Below are positions 47,655 to 56,732 of a DNA stretch of 64,000 bases, piece after piece. A model generated the notes under the pieces. The model did no database searches. It saw only the letters and a program-made list of their open reading frames with translations, and was not told where the DNA came from. The position numbers and the translations under genes were made by a program. This DNA comes from Bog-473 sp963791455. GTDB lineage: Bacteria; Actinomycetota; Acidimicrobiia; Acidimicrobiales; RAAP-2. Location: positions 62,001-126,000 of the forward strand of contig CAWBSM010000004.1 of assembly GCA_963791455.1 (NCBI GenBank), given 5' to 3'. Positions within the stretch are counted from its first letter, which is position 1, and every line of letters begins with the position of its first letter.

Positions 47655-50066
47655 ATGGACGAGCCCCAGCAGATCGGCTTCACCGCGGCTGAATCCACGC
47701 CGCGCTCCCCGCACGATCCCAAGCCCCCGTCCGGTGCCCCGAACGTGATCGCGATCGTGCTCGACGACACCGGTTTCGGCCATCTGGGCTCGTTCGGCTC
47801 CGACCTCGGGACCCCGCACGTGGACGCACTGGCCGCCGGCGGAGCGCCCTTCAACCGCTTCCACGTCACGTCCCTGTGCTCGCCCACGAGGGCATGCTTC
47901 TTCACGGGACGGAACCACCACGCCGTGGGGATGGGCTTCCTGGCCGACATCCCCCTCGGCTTCCCCGGCTACGACGCCAGACTGCGCAAGAGTGCCGCTC
48001 CCCTCCCCCGCCTCCTCCGCGACGCCGGGTACTCCACACTTGCCGTCGGCAAGTGGCACCTCACGCCTCGCTGGCAGCGCTCGGCCGCCGGGCCCTTCGA
48101 CAACTGGCCACTTGGCCTCGGGTTCGAGCGCTACTACGGCTTCCTTCAGGGCGACACCAACCAGTGGACCCCGAACCTGGTTTGCGACAACCACTACATC
48201 GAGCCACCGCGGCGGCCCGAGGAGGGATACCACCTGAGCGAGGACCTGGCCGACCAGGCCATCCGCATGGTCCAGGACCAGCAATACGGCGCCCCGGGCA
48301 AGCCCTTCTTTCTGTACTTCGCTCTGGGGGCCATGCACGCCCCGCACCATGTCGCTCCCGAATGGGTCGACCCGTACCGAGGCGTGTTCGACAAAGGATG
48401 GGACGCCTGGCGTGAGGAGGTGTTCGCGCGACAGGTCGCCTCCGGCATCGTGCCCGAAGGCACCGTGCTCACCGCCCGCCCCGGATGGGTGCAGGCCTGG
48501 AGCGACCTCTCGGCCGACGAGCGCGTTCTGCTGGCTCGTCAGCAGGAGGTCTTCGCCGGCTTCCTGACGCACACCGACGCACAGATCGGGCGCATGCTCT
48601 CGTCACTCGAGCGCCTGGGGGCGATGGACAACACCATGGTCCTGATCTTCTCCGACAACGGCGCGAGTGCCGAGGGGGGCAAGTTCGGCAGCTTCAACGA
48701 GCACAGGTTCACCGCGCACCTGCGCGAATCAGTGGCCGAGAATCTCACCTACTACGACGACTGGGGCGGCTTCACCACCTACAACCACTACTCGTGGGCC
48801 TGGGCGTGGGCGGGTAACACACCGCACAAACTGTGGAAGCGCTACACGTGGCTGGGCGGGACCCGCACCCCCCTCGTCGTGCACTGGGGTGAGCACGTCG
48901 TTCGGCCTGGCACCGTGCGGTCCCAGTTCGCGCACGCCATCGACCTGCTGCCCACGATTATGGCCGCCGCCAAGCTCGATGTGCCCGACGAAGTGGACGG
49001 CGTGCCCCAGCAGGTCGTTGACGGGGTCAGCCTGCTCTCCTTGCTCGAGGATCCCACCGCGGCGGAGCTCCACCACACGCAGTACTTCGAGATGATGGGC
49101 TCGCGCTCCATATACCACCAAGGATGGAAGGCGACCACCAACCACATCAGCACCGGCGTGCTGGACGAGGAGGAGCTGGCTGTCGGGAGTCGAAGTTTCG
49201 ACGAGGACCGCTGGGAGCTCTTCGACCTCTCGGATGACTTCTCGGAAGCAACCGACCGCGCCGACGACCAGCCCGAACGGGTGCGAGCGCTCAGCGACTT
49301 GTGGTCGGCCGAGGCGGAACGCAACCGCGTGCTGCCGATCTCCGACGGACTGGTCGACCGGTTGGGAGGATTCATCCCGCCCACCTGGCCGGCGGGCTCG
49401 TCCCGCACGTACCTTCCGGGGGGCGGGGCGGTCGCCGATGAGTCCGTGCCCCTCTTGTGGGGCGGGTTCCGGATGACGGCCGATGTCGAGGCGGGCCCCG
49501 AGGACGACGGCGTCGTGTTCGCCCTGGGGGACTGGTTCGGGGGCTACGCGTTGTACCTGGTGGAGGGACGGGCCTCCTTCACCTTCGCCCGGTCGGCCGA
49601 CGTGCTCGAATTGGCGGCGGCGACACCGCTGGCGACAGGGCGGCACCAGATCGCCGTGTCCTACACGCTCGGCCAGGGCGACCGGCCCGGCAGCATGGTC
49701 CTCTTGGTCGACGACGCCGCAGCCGACGAGACCGAGGTGAAGGGCATGCTCCCGGTGGCGCTCCAGCACGGCGGAGCCGGCCTGCGGCTCGGGCGGGACA
49801 GCGGCTTCCCAGTCTCGAGCGCGTTACAGCGCACCGGCTCTCTTCAGCGGCACGGTGCACCAGGTGCGAATCGACACACCGGGTGCGCAAGGATTCGACC
49901 CGACCGACGAAGTTCGTACGGCCCTCCACGCCGACTGACGGCCGAGATCCCTGCGTCCGCACACGCGGGTCACTTCGCCGCGCGCACCGCTTCCTCGGCG
50001 TGGGTCATGTGCTCGCGGGCGTGGCGCGCCGCCACCGCGGCCAGGGCGCCGGTCGGGAGCGCCTGA
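47655..50066 (+). CDS. Arylsulfatase-family protein, frameshifted near the C-terminus
   Basis: Sulfatase of the large, about 760-residue kind. L-D-D-T-G-F-G near 36-42 (metal ligands), C75-S-P-T-R79 (the Cys converted to formylglycine), G-K-W-H-L near 135, and S-D-N-G-A-S near 334-339 are intact, so the active site is complete. After G-F-P-V-S-S near 49818 the reading frame turns to nonsense. In another frame the family ending R-Y-S-A-P-A-L-F-S-G-T-V-H-Q-V runs to a TGA at 49936-49938. One extra base near 49819-49823 explains this. As read, the product extends to 50066 and overlaps the DinB-like gene. Confidence 0.82.
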   Translation: MDEPQQIGFTAAESTPRSPHDPKPPSGAPNVIAIVLDDTGFGHLGSFGSDLGTPHVDALAAGGAPFNRFHVTSLCSPTRACFFTGRNHHAVGMGFLADIPLGFPGYDARLRKSAAPLPRLLRDAGYSTLAVGKWHLTPRWQRSAAGPFDNWPLGLGFERYYGFLQGDTNQWTPNLVCDNHYIEPPRRPEEGYHLSEDLADQAIRMVQDQQYGAPGKPFFLYFALGAMHAPHHVAPEWVDPYRGVFDKGWDAWREEVFARQVASGIVPEGTVLTARPGWVQAWSDLSADERVLLARQQEVFAGFLTHTDAQIGRMLSSLERLGAMDNTMVLIFSDNGASAEGGKFGSFNEHRFTAHLRESVAENLTYYDDWGGFTTYNHYSWAWAWAGNTPHKLWKRYTWLGGTRTPLVVHWGEHVVRPGTVRSQFAHAIDLLPTIMAAAKLDVPDEVDGVPQQVVDGVSLLSLLEDPTAAELHHTQYFEMMGSRSIYHQGWKATTNHISTGVLDEEELAVGSRSFDEDRWELFDLSDDFSEATDRADDQPERVRALSDLWSAEAERNRVLPISDGLVDRLGGFIPPTWPAGSSRTYLPGGGAVADESVPLLWGGFRMTADVEAGPEDDGVVFALGDWFGGYALYLVEGRASFTFARSADVLELAAATPLATGRHQIAVSYTLGQGDRPGSMVLLVDDAAADETEVKGMLPVALQHGGAGLRLGRDSGFPVSSALQRTGSLQRHGAPGANRHTGCARIRPDRRSSYGPPRRLTAEIPASAHAGHFAARTASSAWVMCSRAWRAATAARAPVGSA

Positions 50067-50455
50067 CCGCCGGCCGGGCCGAACGGCGCCACCCGATCGA
50101 GCTCCTCGTCGCTGAGCGACCGAAGCAGCGCCTCGAGGCGGCGTCCGTTCTCTTCGAGGAGAGCGACGGTCTCGGCTTGGGTCACGTCTCCGGCGCGCCG
50201 CGCGTGCTGAGCGTTGGCCTCGTCGATCCCCTCGGCGGTGTCGGACACTCCGTCGCCCCGCGCCATCGCTTCCAGCCAGCGCAGGCCGTTCGCATGGCCC
50301 TCGGCAATGTGGTGGACGACGACACCCACCGCCCACTCCTCGCCCGGCACCGTCAGCACCCAGGCGTGCTCGTCACAAGAGCAGGCGAACGTCACGACCT
50401 CCGCATTGGCCGCCGCGAAGTCGTCCGCCAGCGCGCGGGACCGCTCACTTGCCAT
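49970..50455 (-). CDS. DinB/mycothiol-transferase-like four-helix protein
   Basis: 161 residues, mostly helical. V-V-H-H-I-A-E-G-H near 46-54 and a late A-R-H-A-R-E-H near 145-151 give the His triad expected of DinB-superfamily proteins, which bind a divalent metal and include thiol-dependent transferases and isomerases. GTGGGGGTGG precedes the ATG. Its start overlaps the end of the ketopantoate-reductase-like gene by 11 nt. Specific thiol and substrate unknown. Confidence 0.72.
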   Translation of the reverse strand: MASERSRALADDFAAANAEVVTFACSCDEHAWVLTVPGEEWAVGVVVHHIAEGHANGLRWLEAMARGDGVSDTAEGIDEANAQHARRAGDVTQAETVALLEENGRRLEALLRSLSDEELDRVAPFGPAGGQALPTGALAAVAARHAREHMTHAEEAVRAAK

Positions 50456-51431
50456 GGGCCACCCCCACCAGCTCGCTCAGTTCCTCGATGCGCCACGCAC
50501 CCGGTGACGCGCCCTCGGCGGCCGCCCGCACGGCGAGGCGCTCCAGCAACGCGTTGACCGGAGTGGACACCCCGTGCAGGCAGCCGAGCAGCACGATCTC
50601 ACCGTTCAAGAACTCGGCTTCGATGGAGCCCGCGCCGCGAGCCAGGCTCTGCCAGCTGGACCCCCCCTGCCACTCGCCCGAAGAAGTGGGTGATATCTGG
50701 AGGTGGTCACCCCGGCGTTCTCGGTCCTCTTCGGAGCTCGCCACCTCGATCCCCGCGGCGGTGAGCACCTCGTTGCCCTCCCGTTGCGTTGCGCGGGCCA
50801 GCGCGCTGAACCGACCCTCGGGTCCGCACAGCGCCTCGACCGCATTGGCGAGGTTCATGAGGAGCTTGCGGTACTTCCAGCGCATGATGTCGGGGCGGCC
50901 CACCGACTGGAACGTCGTCGTCGCGATGGCGTCGGCGATCGCCTGCCCGCGCTCGTCCAGGCCAGAGGGGTAGCGTCCCAGGTCGAGCAGCCCGGAGACC
51001 GGTGACGAGTGCACCTGGACGACGCCGGGACGCAGCTGCGTGGCCGGGCACATCACACACATGCCGTAGGCGGAAGGAAAGTGACGCAGGACCCGGCGCT
51101 CGTTCTCGACCCCGTTCTGCATGCAGACGACCGGGACCGAGAGTGGTGCGACACTCAGCTGCCTGAGGGCGTGATCGGTGTGTTGGCCCTTCACGGCCAG
51201 CAGCACGACGGGGTCGCCATCGGCGTCGCCGGTCCACGACACCCGTGCCGGCTCGCCAACGACCGGAATGGGCAGGGTGACGGTCTCCTCGGGGCTCTCG
51301 AGGACCAAGCCCGACTCGAGGGCGCGGCCGTGGTCGCCCCGGGCCACCAGCGTGACGTCGTAGCCCTTTTGAAAGAGCCGAGCCCCGACCGCTCCGCCGA
51401 TCGCACCAGCCCCCATGACGACGAAGCGCAT
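50445..51431 (-). CDS. Ketopantoate reductase (ApbA/PanE)-like
   Basis: 328 residues. N-terminal G-A-G-A-I-G-G near 7-13 binds NADP; K-G-Q-H-T near 81-85, Q-N-G-V-E-N near 106-111, and W-K-Y-R-K-L-L-M-N near 173-181 (Lys of the active site) match the PanE family. It may make pantoate for CoA, fitting a CoA-rich metabolism, but several PanE-like proteins act on other 2-keto acids. ATG 51431 is 33 nt from the divergent MpaB-like gene. Confidence 0.82.
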   Translation of the reverse strand: MRFVVMGAGAIGGAVGARLFQKGYDVTLVARGDHGRALESGLVLESPEETVTLPIPVVGEPARVSWTGDADGDPVVLLAVKGQHTDHALRQLSVAPLSVPVVCMQNGVENERRVLRHFPSAYGMCVMCPATQLRPGVVQVHSSPVSGLLDLGRYPSGLDERGQAIADAIATTTFQSVGRPDIMRWKYRKLLMNLANAVEALCGPEGRFSALARATQREGNEVLTAAGIEVASSEEDRERRGDHLQISPTSSGEWQGGSSWQSLARGAGSIEAEFLNGEIVLLGCLHGVSTPVNALLERLAVRAAAEGASPGAWRIEELSELVGVAHGK

Positions 51432-51464
51432 GAAGTGCACTCTGCCACGTGCCAAGCTCTCTTT

Positions 51465-52397
51465 GTGGCCCCTCTGAACCCGGTCGAGCGCGCGGCCGCA
51501 CTGGGAAGCACCGTTGCGGGGGCTCCGCTGCGGTTGGTGGGTGGCCTCACGGCGCCGACCCGGGGGGACATGGCGCGCACCGTGCGGCGCGCCGTCGGGA
51601 TCCGGGACGAGCCGGCGCCCATCGCCACCGATCCCGACGTGGCCTACCTGCCGCCCCACGGCATGGCGAGGTTGGTCCACGCCGACCTGCCCTCCATGCT
51701 CATCGGCGGCGTCAGCGCACTCCTCTTGCAGTCGCTGCACCCGCTCGCCATGGCCGGCGTCGCTGCGCATTCGAGCTACCGCGAGGACCCTCTCGGCCGC
51801 TTGCGGCGAACCGCCGGCTTCGTCGCCGCCACGACCTTCGGGACCGTGGGACAGGCGGAGGCGGCCATCGCCCAGGTGCGGCGGGTTCACCGCCGCGTAA
51901 ACGGGATCGCCCCCGACGGCAGGCCCTACTCGGCCGATGACCCCGACCTCCTGACGTTTATCCATGTGGCCGAGGTCTCGAGCTTCCTGGCCTCGTCCCA
52001 ACGGTTCGGGCCCCGGCCGCTCACTCCCGAGCAGTGCGACCGCTACTACGAGGAGGTGGCACCGGTGGCGCTGGCCCTCGGGGCCACGTGGGCGCCGCGC
52101 ACGTCCGACGAGGTGCTGAGCTACTTGCTGCGGGTGCGGCCCGAGCTCTACGCCGGGCCCCAGGCGAAAGAAGCGCGTGACTGGCTCCTGCGCGGCGTGG
52201 CCCGCCGTCCCAGCGAGCGTGCGGTGTTCTCGCTCGTGGCGGCCGCCGGCGTCAGCGTCCTGCCCGGCTGGGCACGACGGGAGCTGGGGCTGTCCCTCGC
52301 CGGCCCGCTTGACCTCCTGGTCGACACGGCGGCCGTGACCCCGCTCACGCGCGGGCTCACAGCCGCCCTGCGCTGGATGGTGACCCAGCCCGGCTGA
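51465..52397 (+). CDS. MpaB/DUF2236-family (latex-clearing-protein-like) protein
   Basis: 310 residues. L-L-L-Q-S-L-H-P-L-A-M-A-G-V near 87-100 and the F-I-H-V-A-E-V-S-S-F near 164-173 carry the His residues conserved in DUF2236, a family that includes heme-b oxygenases such as Lcp and MpaB. The R-V-H-R-R-V-N-G-x-x-x-D-G-R-P-Y segment near 140-155 is also typical. GTG 51465 has no ribosome site. Oxygenase activity is plausible but the substrate is unknown. Confidence 0.78.
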   Translation: MAPLNPVERAAALGSTVAGAPLRLVGGLTAPTRGDMARTVRRAVGIRDEPAPIATDPDVAYLPPHGMARLVHADLPSMLIGGVSALLLQSLHPLAMAGVAAHSSYREDPLGRLRRTAGFVAATTFGTVGQAEAAIAQVRRVHRRVNGIAPDGRPYSADDPDLLTFIHVAEVSSFLASSQRFGPRPLTPEQCDRYYEEVAPVALALGATWAPRTSDEVLSYLLRVRPELYAGPQAKEARDWLLRGVARRPSERAVFSLVAAAGVSVLPGWARRELGLSLAGPLDLLVDTAAVTPLTRGLTAALRWMVTQPG

Positions 52398-52403
52398 GGA
52401 GCC

Positions 52404-53144
52404 TCAGGTGGCGACGGAGATCCCGCCGTCGACGACCACGACCTGGCCCGTCACGTAGGCAGCGCACGCGAGCGCGAGGACCACCTCGGCCACGTCCTCG
52501 GGCCGGCCGGAGCGCTTGAGCGGAGCCACCTGTCTCACCACCTCGCGCACGACGTCCCAGTCTGCGGTCCAAGGCGTGTCGACGAGTCCCGGGGCCACGG
52601 CGTTGACCCGCACCTCGGGGCCGACCACCTTGGCCAGGAGCACGGTCATGTGGTTGAGGGCCGCTTTGCTCGCCGCGTAGGGGACGGACGAGCCGGTTGG
52701 CCGCACGCCTGCCACCGAGGAGATGTTGACCACCGAGCCGTGCGCGTTGCGCAGTGCCGGGAGCGCCGCCACGGTCATCGCCCAGGTCCCGAAGACGTTG
52801 ACTTCGAAGATGCTCCGCCACACCTCGACCGACGCCGCCTGGACGTCGTGATGCGGGATCACGACGGTGGTCCCCGCATTGTTCACGAGCGTGTCGAGGC
52901 GCCCCCACCGCTCGAGGGCGGCGGAGACCAGGCGGTCCGGGACCTCCGGTTCGACGATGTCGCCCTGGACGTAGAGCGCGTCGGGCAGCGAGGCCGCGAC
53001 GGCCTCCCCGGCGGCGACCGACCGCGCCGAGTTGACCAGGACGGCCGCACCCGCGGCGGCGAAGGCGCGCGCCGTGGCGGCCCCGATCCCGCTCGATGAG
53101 CCGGTGATCGCGACGACCTGGCCCTCGAGGGATGCACCGCTCAC
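52404..53144 (-). CDS. SDR family oxidoreductase
   Basis: 246 residues, classical FabG-like size. T-G-S-S-S-G-I-G at 14-21, N-N-A-G near 88-91, Ser about 142, Tyr155 and Lys159 (Y-A-A-S-K), and C-terminal V-V-D-G-G. The GTG start follows GGAGAGGGGC and lies 19 nt after the aldose-epimerase stop, so these two are probably cotranscribed. A sugar or polyol substrate would fit the neighbour, but this is a guess. Confidence 0.85.
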   Translation of the reverse strand: MSGASLEGQVVAITGSSSGIGAATARAFAAAGAAVLVNSARSVAAGEAVAASLPDALYVQGDIVEPEVPDRLVSAALERWGRLDTLVNNAGTTVVIPHHDVQAASVEVWRSIFEVNVFGTWAMTVAALPALRNAHGSVVNISSVAGVRPTGSSVPYAASKAALNHMTVLLAKVVGPEVRVNAVAPGLVDTPWTADWDVVREVVRQVAPLKRSGRPEDVAEVVLALACAAYVTGQVVVVDGGISVAT

Positions 53145-53163
53145 GGCCGCCCCTCTCCGCGGG

Positions 53164-54108
53164 TCACCGGGGGACGATCCCCCACCGGGCCGACCACTCT
53201 TGCCCGGACCGGAGGTCGATGACGTCTTTGCCGGTGCGGAGGGCGTTGGGCGGGCAGGTCATCGGCTCGATGGCAACGGCGCGTCGCCGACGCTGCATCT
53301 CGGGCAGCGTGTCGCCCGTGTACACCATGAGGTAAGGAAAGCCGGGGTCTACCCACAGGGTGGCCCCGGTGGCGCCCCCGGGGGCATCGAGGGTGGCCCG
53401 GGCCATGCCGTCCGCGTCCCGTTCCAAGGTGGTGTAGGCCGTATCGAGCACCGCTGGTCCCACGAAGCGCGACGTGGTGAAGTCGCGCTCGGTGCCCTCC
53501 ACCGGTGTGAACGCGCCCGTCGGGAGTCCCCGGTCGTCGAGATCGAGCGTGTGGCGCGCCGGGAGATGCAGAATGGCACCGTCGACGATCCCGGGTCCCG
53601 CGGTCAGGTAGGGGTGGAAACCGAGGCCGAACGGGATCGGACCCTGATCGAGGGATTGCGCCTTGGTCGTGACGGTCAGGCCGTCCCGGCCGACGTGATA
53701 CTCGATCTCGAGCAGGAGAGAGAACGGATAGCCGGGCGACGGATGGAGCTGCAGCCGGAGGGAGAGCTGGTTCTGGTGCCGGGTCTGGAGGGTCCAGGGC
53801 ATCCACCGCACGAGGCCGTGAATCGCGTTGCGCCGCTCCGGCTCATCGAGAGCGGCCTGGGCCCGCACCCCGTTGAACTCGTAGCGTCCGTCGGCCAACC
53901 GGTTGGGCCAAGGGGCGAGGACCTGGCCGCGGCCCGAATGTGACCACTCGTCGGCGCCGAAGCCGTCGAGCACCGGGTTGTCGCCCACGGCGTAGGCCCG
54001 CAGCGTGGCGCCCACCTCGCAGACCATGACCTCCTGGCGGCCGTGGCCGATGCGCCACTGCTGCCCCGTGGGTGAGGCGACCGAGATCCTGGGCGTGCGG
54101 GCCGGCAT
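53164..54108 (-). CDS. Aldose 1-epimerase family protein
   Basis: 314 residues from ATG 54108. Galactose-mutarotase fold: N-A-I-H-G-L near 97-102, catalytic-type His in G-L-G-F-H-P-Y near 172-178, and Glu in V-A-I-E-P-M-T-C-P-P-N-A near 279-290. These residues act as acid and base in ring-opening mutarotation. The first gene of a pair with an SDR on the minus strand, divergent from surE. The ATG lacks a good ribosome site, so the start could move slightly. Confidence 0.82.
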   Translation of the reverse strand: MPARTPRISVASPTGQQWRIGHGRQEVMVCEVGATLRAYAVGDNPVLDGFGADEWSHSGRGQVLAPWPNRLADGRYEFNGVRAQAALDEPERRNAIHGLVRWMPWTLQTRHQNQLSLRLQLHPSPGYPFSLLLEIEYHVGRDGLTVTTKAQSLDQGPIPFGLGFHPYLTAGPGIVDGAILHLPARHTLDLDDRGLPTGAFTPVEGTERDFTTSRFVGPAVLDTAYTTLERDADGMARATLDAPGGATGATLWVDPGFPYLMVYTGDTLPEMQRRRRAVAIEPMTCPPNALRTGKDVIDLRSGQEWSARWGIVPR

Positions 54109-54233
54109 TGCGTGTGAATTGAAGCAGACCAGGGCCTGGGCAGGGGTGACGAGCCCTGCTGGGGGTGGTAAAGCCTCCGTGACCGGGCGCCGAACGTCGC
54201 GTGACGCCCCCACCCGGCGGCGCCGGCGGCCGG

Positions 54234-54239
54234 TAGGGT
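54234..54239 (+). promoter_or_regulatory. -10 box TAGGGT for leaderless surE transcript
   Basis: TAGGGT ends exactly 8 nt before GTG 54248; no ribosome site lies between. Confidence 0.4.
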
Positions 54240-54247
54240 GGGCGCAC

Positions 54248-55183
54248 GTGAGGATTCTCGTCACCAACGACGACGGGGTGGGGGCACCCGGGCTGGCGGC
54301 GCTCACACGGGCCCTGGTCGCCTGGGCGGACCGTTCAGCCGACGGCCCGGCACGGCCGCACGAGATCATCGTCGTCGCCCCGAGCTCCAACTACAGCGGG
54401 GCCAGCGCCGCGGTGGGCTCGGTCACCGACCGGACCACCATCACCTATCAGCGTGCCGTCGTCGAGGGCGCCGCGTGCGTGGAGGCCTACGGGCTCGACG
54501 CTTCCCCGGCGCTTTCGGTGATCGCGGGGGCGCTCGGGGCAGTGGGACCGAAGCCCGACCTCGTGCTCTCGGGCATCAACCACGGGGTCAATGTCGGCCG
54601 TTCCGTGCTTCATTCGGGCACGGTCGGTGCCGCGCTGACCGCCAGCCAGCTCGGGATCAGCGCGCTGGCGGTGTCGCTGCGGGTCGGCGGCGATCCCGAC
54701 CCGTGGGAGTCGGCGGCCGACCTGGCGGTGACTCTGATCCCGATGCTCGCCGCGGCGCCGGCGCGCACGGTCCTCAACCTGAACGTCCCCCACCTGCCGC
54801 TGGCGGACATCCGCGGCGTGCGCTGGGCCCGAGTGAGCGGGGCGGGGCTGATCAAGTCCGCTCGTGGCTCCGGCGCGGGTTCGTGGGAGGCGCCGAACCG
54901 GGAGGAGATCGAGGGTCCGGCGGCCGCCGAGGCGGCGCGGTCCTTCATGGAGGGCGAGCCCGAGGAAAAAGGCGAGATCGTCCTTACCGTCGGGTCGCCC
55001 TTTCCCCACTCGGGCGACCTCGGCCTGGCCGACGCCGGGGCGGAGGACGCCACGCTCGTGGCCCAGGGTTATGCCGCCCTCACTGCCCTGCGCGGGCCCC
55101 GGGCCGAAGAGGACCCGGATCTCCTGGCTCAGCTCGACGGCGAACTTCGACCGGCGCTCTCCGGGGTCGCCTTCGGGCACTGA
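54248..55183 (+). CDS. surE: 5'-nucleotidase SurE
   Basis: 311 residues. N-terminal I-L-V-T-N-D-D-G near 3-10 provides the metal-binding Asp pair; P-S-S-N-Y-S-G-A-S near 44-52, V-L-S-G-I-N-H-G-x-N-x-G near 104-115, and Y-S/H-S-G-T-V-G-A near 119-126 are all SurE hallmarks. The enzyme hydrolyses nucleoside 5'-monophosphates. Slightly longer than the usual 250-270 because of a variable C-terminal region. The GTG start lies just after a -10 box. Confidence 0.88.
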   Translation: MRILVTNDDGVGAPGLAALTRALVAWADRSADGPARPHEIIVVAPSSNYSGASAAVGSVTDRTTITYQRAVVEGAACVEAYGLDASPALSVIAGALGAVGPKPDLVLSGINHGVNVGRSVLHSGTVGAALTASQLGISALAVSLRVGGDPDPWESAADLAVTLIPMLAAAPARTVLNLNVPHLPLADIRGVRWARVSGAGLIKSARGSGAGSWEAPNREEIEGPAAAEAARSFMEGEPEEKGEIVLTVGSPFPHSGDLGLADAGAEDATLVAQGYAALTALRGPRAEEDPDLLAQLDGELRPALSGVAFGH

Positions 55184-55255
55184 GCGGGTCGGTGGGGCGG
55201 CGGCGCCGGTCTCCGGTACCGGGTATAGCACCCAGAGCCGCCCCGCCACCGCAGT

Positions 55256-55675
55256 TCAGTCGTCCTCGCCGGGCCGCCGGCGCTGCCGCTTGGTCTCGGC
55301 TCGTCGTCGCTTGGATTCCACCCGGCGCGCCTGCGAGCCCTTCGTCGGCCGCGTCGGCGTCCGAACCGGCTGCACCCGCAGGCCGACATCGAGCTTGGTG
55401 GCCAGACGCGCCAAGGCGTGCTCCCGGTTGCGCGCCTGCGAGCGCGATTCCGAAGCGCTCGCCCGCACGACCGGTCCCAAGCGTTCCAAGAGGCGCGCCC
55501 GCTGGCGAGGGCCGAGCGTCGCTGAGGCCCTGACGTCGAACTGCACCTCCACCCGGCTCAGCGTGCGGTTGGCGTGCTGGCCACCCGGACCACCGGACGC
55601 GGTGGCGCGCCAGGAGATCTCAGAGAGCGGGAGGTCCAGCCCGCGGTGCACGTGGAGCGTCTCCTCTTTGGCCAC
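55256..55675 (-). CDS. arfB: Peptidyl-tRNA hydrolase ArfB (ribosome rescue)
   Basis: 139 residues, matching the usual length of about 140. G-G-P-G-G-Q near 28-33 is the release-factor catalytic motif, and the C-terminal 40 residues are Arg/Lys-rich (R-R-V-E-S-K-R-R-R), forming the tail that enters the empty mRNA channel of stalled ribosomes. The GTG start at 55675 is 6 nt after a TACGCT box on the minus strand. Divergent from the aldo/keto reductase gene. Confidence 0.87.
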   Translation of the reverse strand: MAKEETLHVHRGLDLPLSEISWRATASGGPGGQHANRTLSRVEVQFDVRASATLGPRQRARLLERLGPVVRASASESRSQARNREHALARLATKLDVGLRVQPVRTPTRPTKGSQARRVESKRRRAETKRQRRRPGEDD

Positions 55676-55681
55676 AGGACG

Positions 55682-55705
55682 AGCGTACGAGGACCCAGGT
55701 ACGCT
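55682..55705. promoter_or_regulatory. Mirror-image leaderless -10 boxes (arfB / aldo-keto reductase)
   Basis: The same hexamer TACGCT occurs in both orientations: minus strand at 55687-55682, 6 nt before GTG 55675; plus strand at 55700-55705, 8 nt before ATG 55714. They form a 24-bp inverted repeat with a 12-nt centre. Confidence 0.5.
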
Positions 55706-55713
55706 CCGGGCCT

Positions 55714-56709
55714 ATGGACTACCGACACCTTGGTCGCTCAGGCATGGTCGTCTCGGCCCTCTCCTACGGCAACTGGATCACCCACGGCAGCCAGATCGAG
55801 GAGGACGCGGCCACCGCCTGCGTCAAGGCGGCCCTCGATGCGGGGATCACGACCTTCGACACGGCCGACGTCTACGCCATCGGGCGGGCCGAGTCAGTGC
55901 TGGGCCGGGCGCTCAAGGGGGTCCGGCGTGACTCCATCGAGATCTTCACCAAGGTCTACTGGCCAACGGGCCCCAACCCGAACAACCGCGGCTTGTCGCG
56001 CAAGCACATCACGGAATCGCTGCATGCGTCCCTCGAGCGGCTACAGACCGATCACGTGGACCTGCTGCAGGCCCACCGGTTCGATTACGAGGCCCCGCTG
56101 GAGGAGACGATGCGGGCCTTCGACGACCTGGTGCGCCAAGGCAAGGTCCACTACGTAGGCGTCTCGGAGTGGACTGCGGCGCAGATCGAGGACGCGCTCC
56201 GCCTGGCCGACGAGATGGGCTTCGACCGCATCGTGTCGAATCAGCCCCAGTACTCCTTGATTTGGCGGGTGATCGAGGCTGAGCTCGTTCCCCTGTGCCA
56301 GAAGGAGGGCGTCGGCCAGATCGTGTGGTCGCCGCTCGCCCAGGGCATCCTCACCGGCAAGTACCTCCCGGGCGCTGGGCCGCCGGATGGCTCACGGGCC
56401 ATGGGTCCCGAGGGCGGCGAAATGGCGTGGCTTTTGCGCGACGAGGTGCTGGAACCGGTCCAGGCCTACGCCGCACTTTGCCGCGAGGCCGGACTGACAC
56501 CGGCGACGGTGGCTCTGGCGTGGGTGCTGCAGAACCAGAACGTGAGCAGCGCCATCGTCGGGGCCAGCCGGCCCGAGCAGATCGCGGAGAACGTCAAGGC
56601 ACTCGACGTCGTGCTCGAGCCCGACTTCGTCGAGGCGATTGAGAAGGCGCTCGAACCGGCCACGCTGTTCGACGCGGCGTTCACCCTTAGCCCGGAGAGC
56701 CGGCCCTGA
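55714..56709 (+). CDS. Aldo/keto reductase
   Basis: 331 residues of the TIM-barrel AKR family, Kv-beta/YghZ-like branch. The tetrad is visible: D-T-A-D-V-Y near 49-54 (Asp, Tyr), F-T-K near 80-82 (Lys) and Q-A-H near 118-120 (His). C-terminal A-I-V-G-A-S-R-P-E-Q near 286-295 binds NADPH. Leaderless start implied by TACGCT 8 nt upstream. Substrate unknown; general aldehyde or ketone reduction expected. Confidence 0.88.
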   Translation: MDYRHLGRSGMVVSALSYGNWITHGSQIEEDAATACVKAALDAGITTFDTADVYAIGRAESVLGRALKGVRRDSIEIFTKVYWPTGPNPNNRGLSRKHITESLHASLERLQTDHVDLLQAHRFDYEAPLEETMRAFDDLVRQGKVHYVGVSEWTAAQIEDALRLADEMGFDRIVSNQPQYSLIWRVIEAELVPLCQKEGVGQIVWSPLAQGILTGKYLPGAGPPDGSRAMGPEGGEMAWLLRDEVLEPVQAYAALCREAGLTPATVALAWVLQNQNVSSAIVGASRPEQIAENVKALDVVLEPDFVEAIEKALEPATLFDAAFTLSPESRP

Positions 56710-56732
56710 GCTGGCGGAGCGCACCGGGAGGG

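Noticed and set aside
51432..51464. A further divergent leaderless promoter pair (CAGAGT and CAAGCT)
   Set aside because: Spacings of 7 and 6 nt fit, but both hexamers lack the first T, so support is weaker than for the reported cases.
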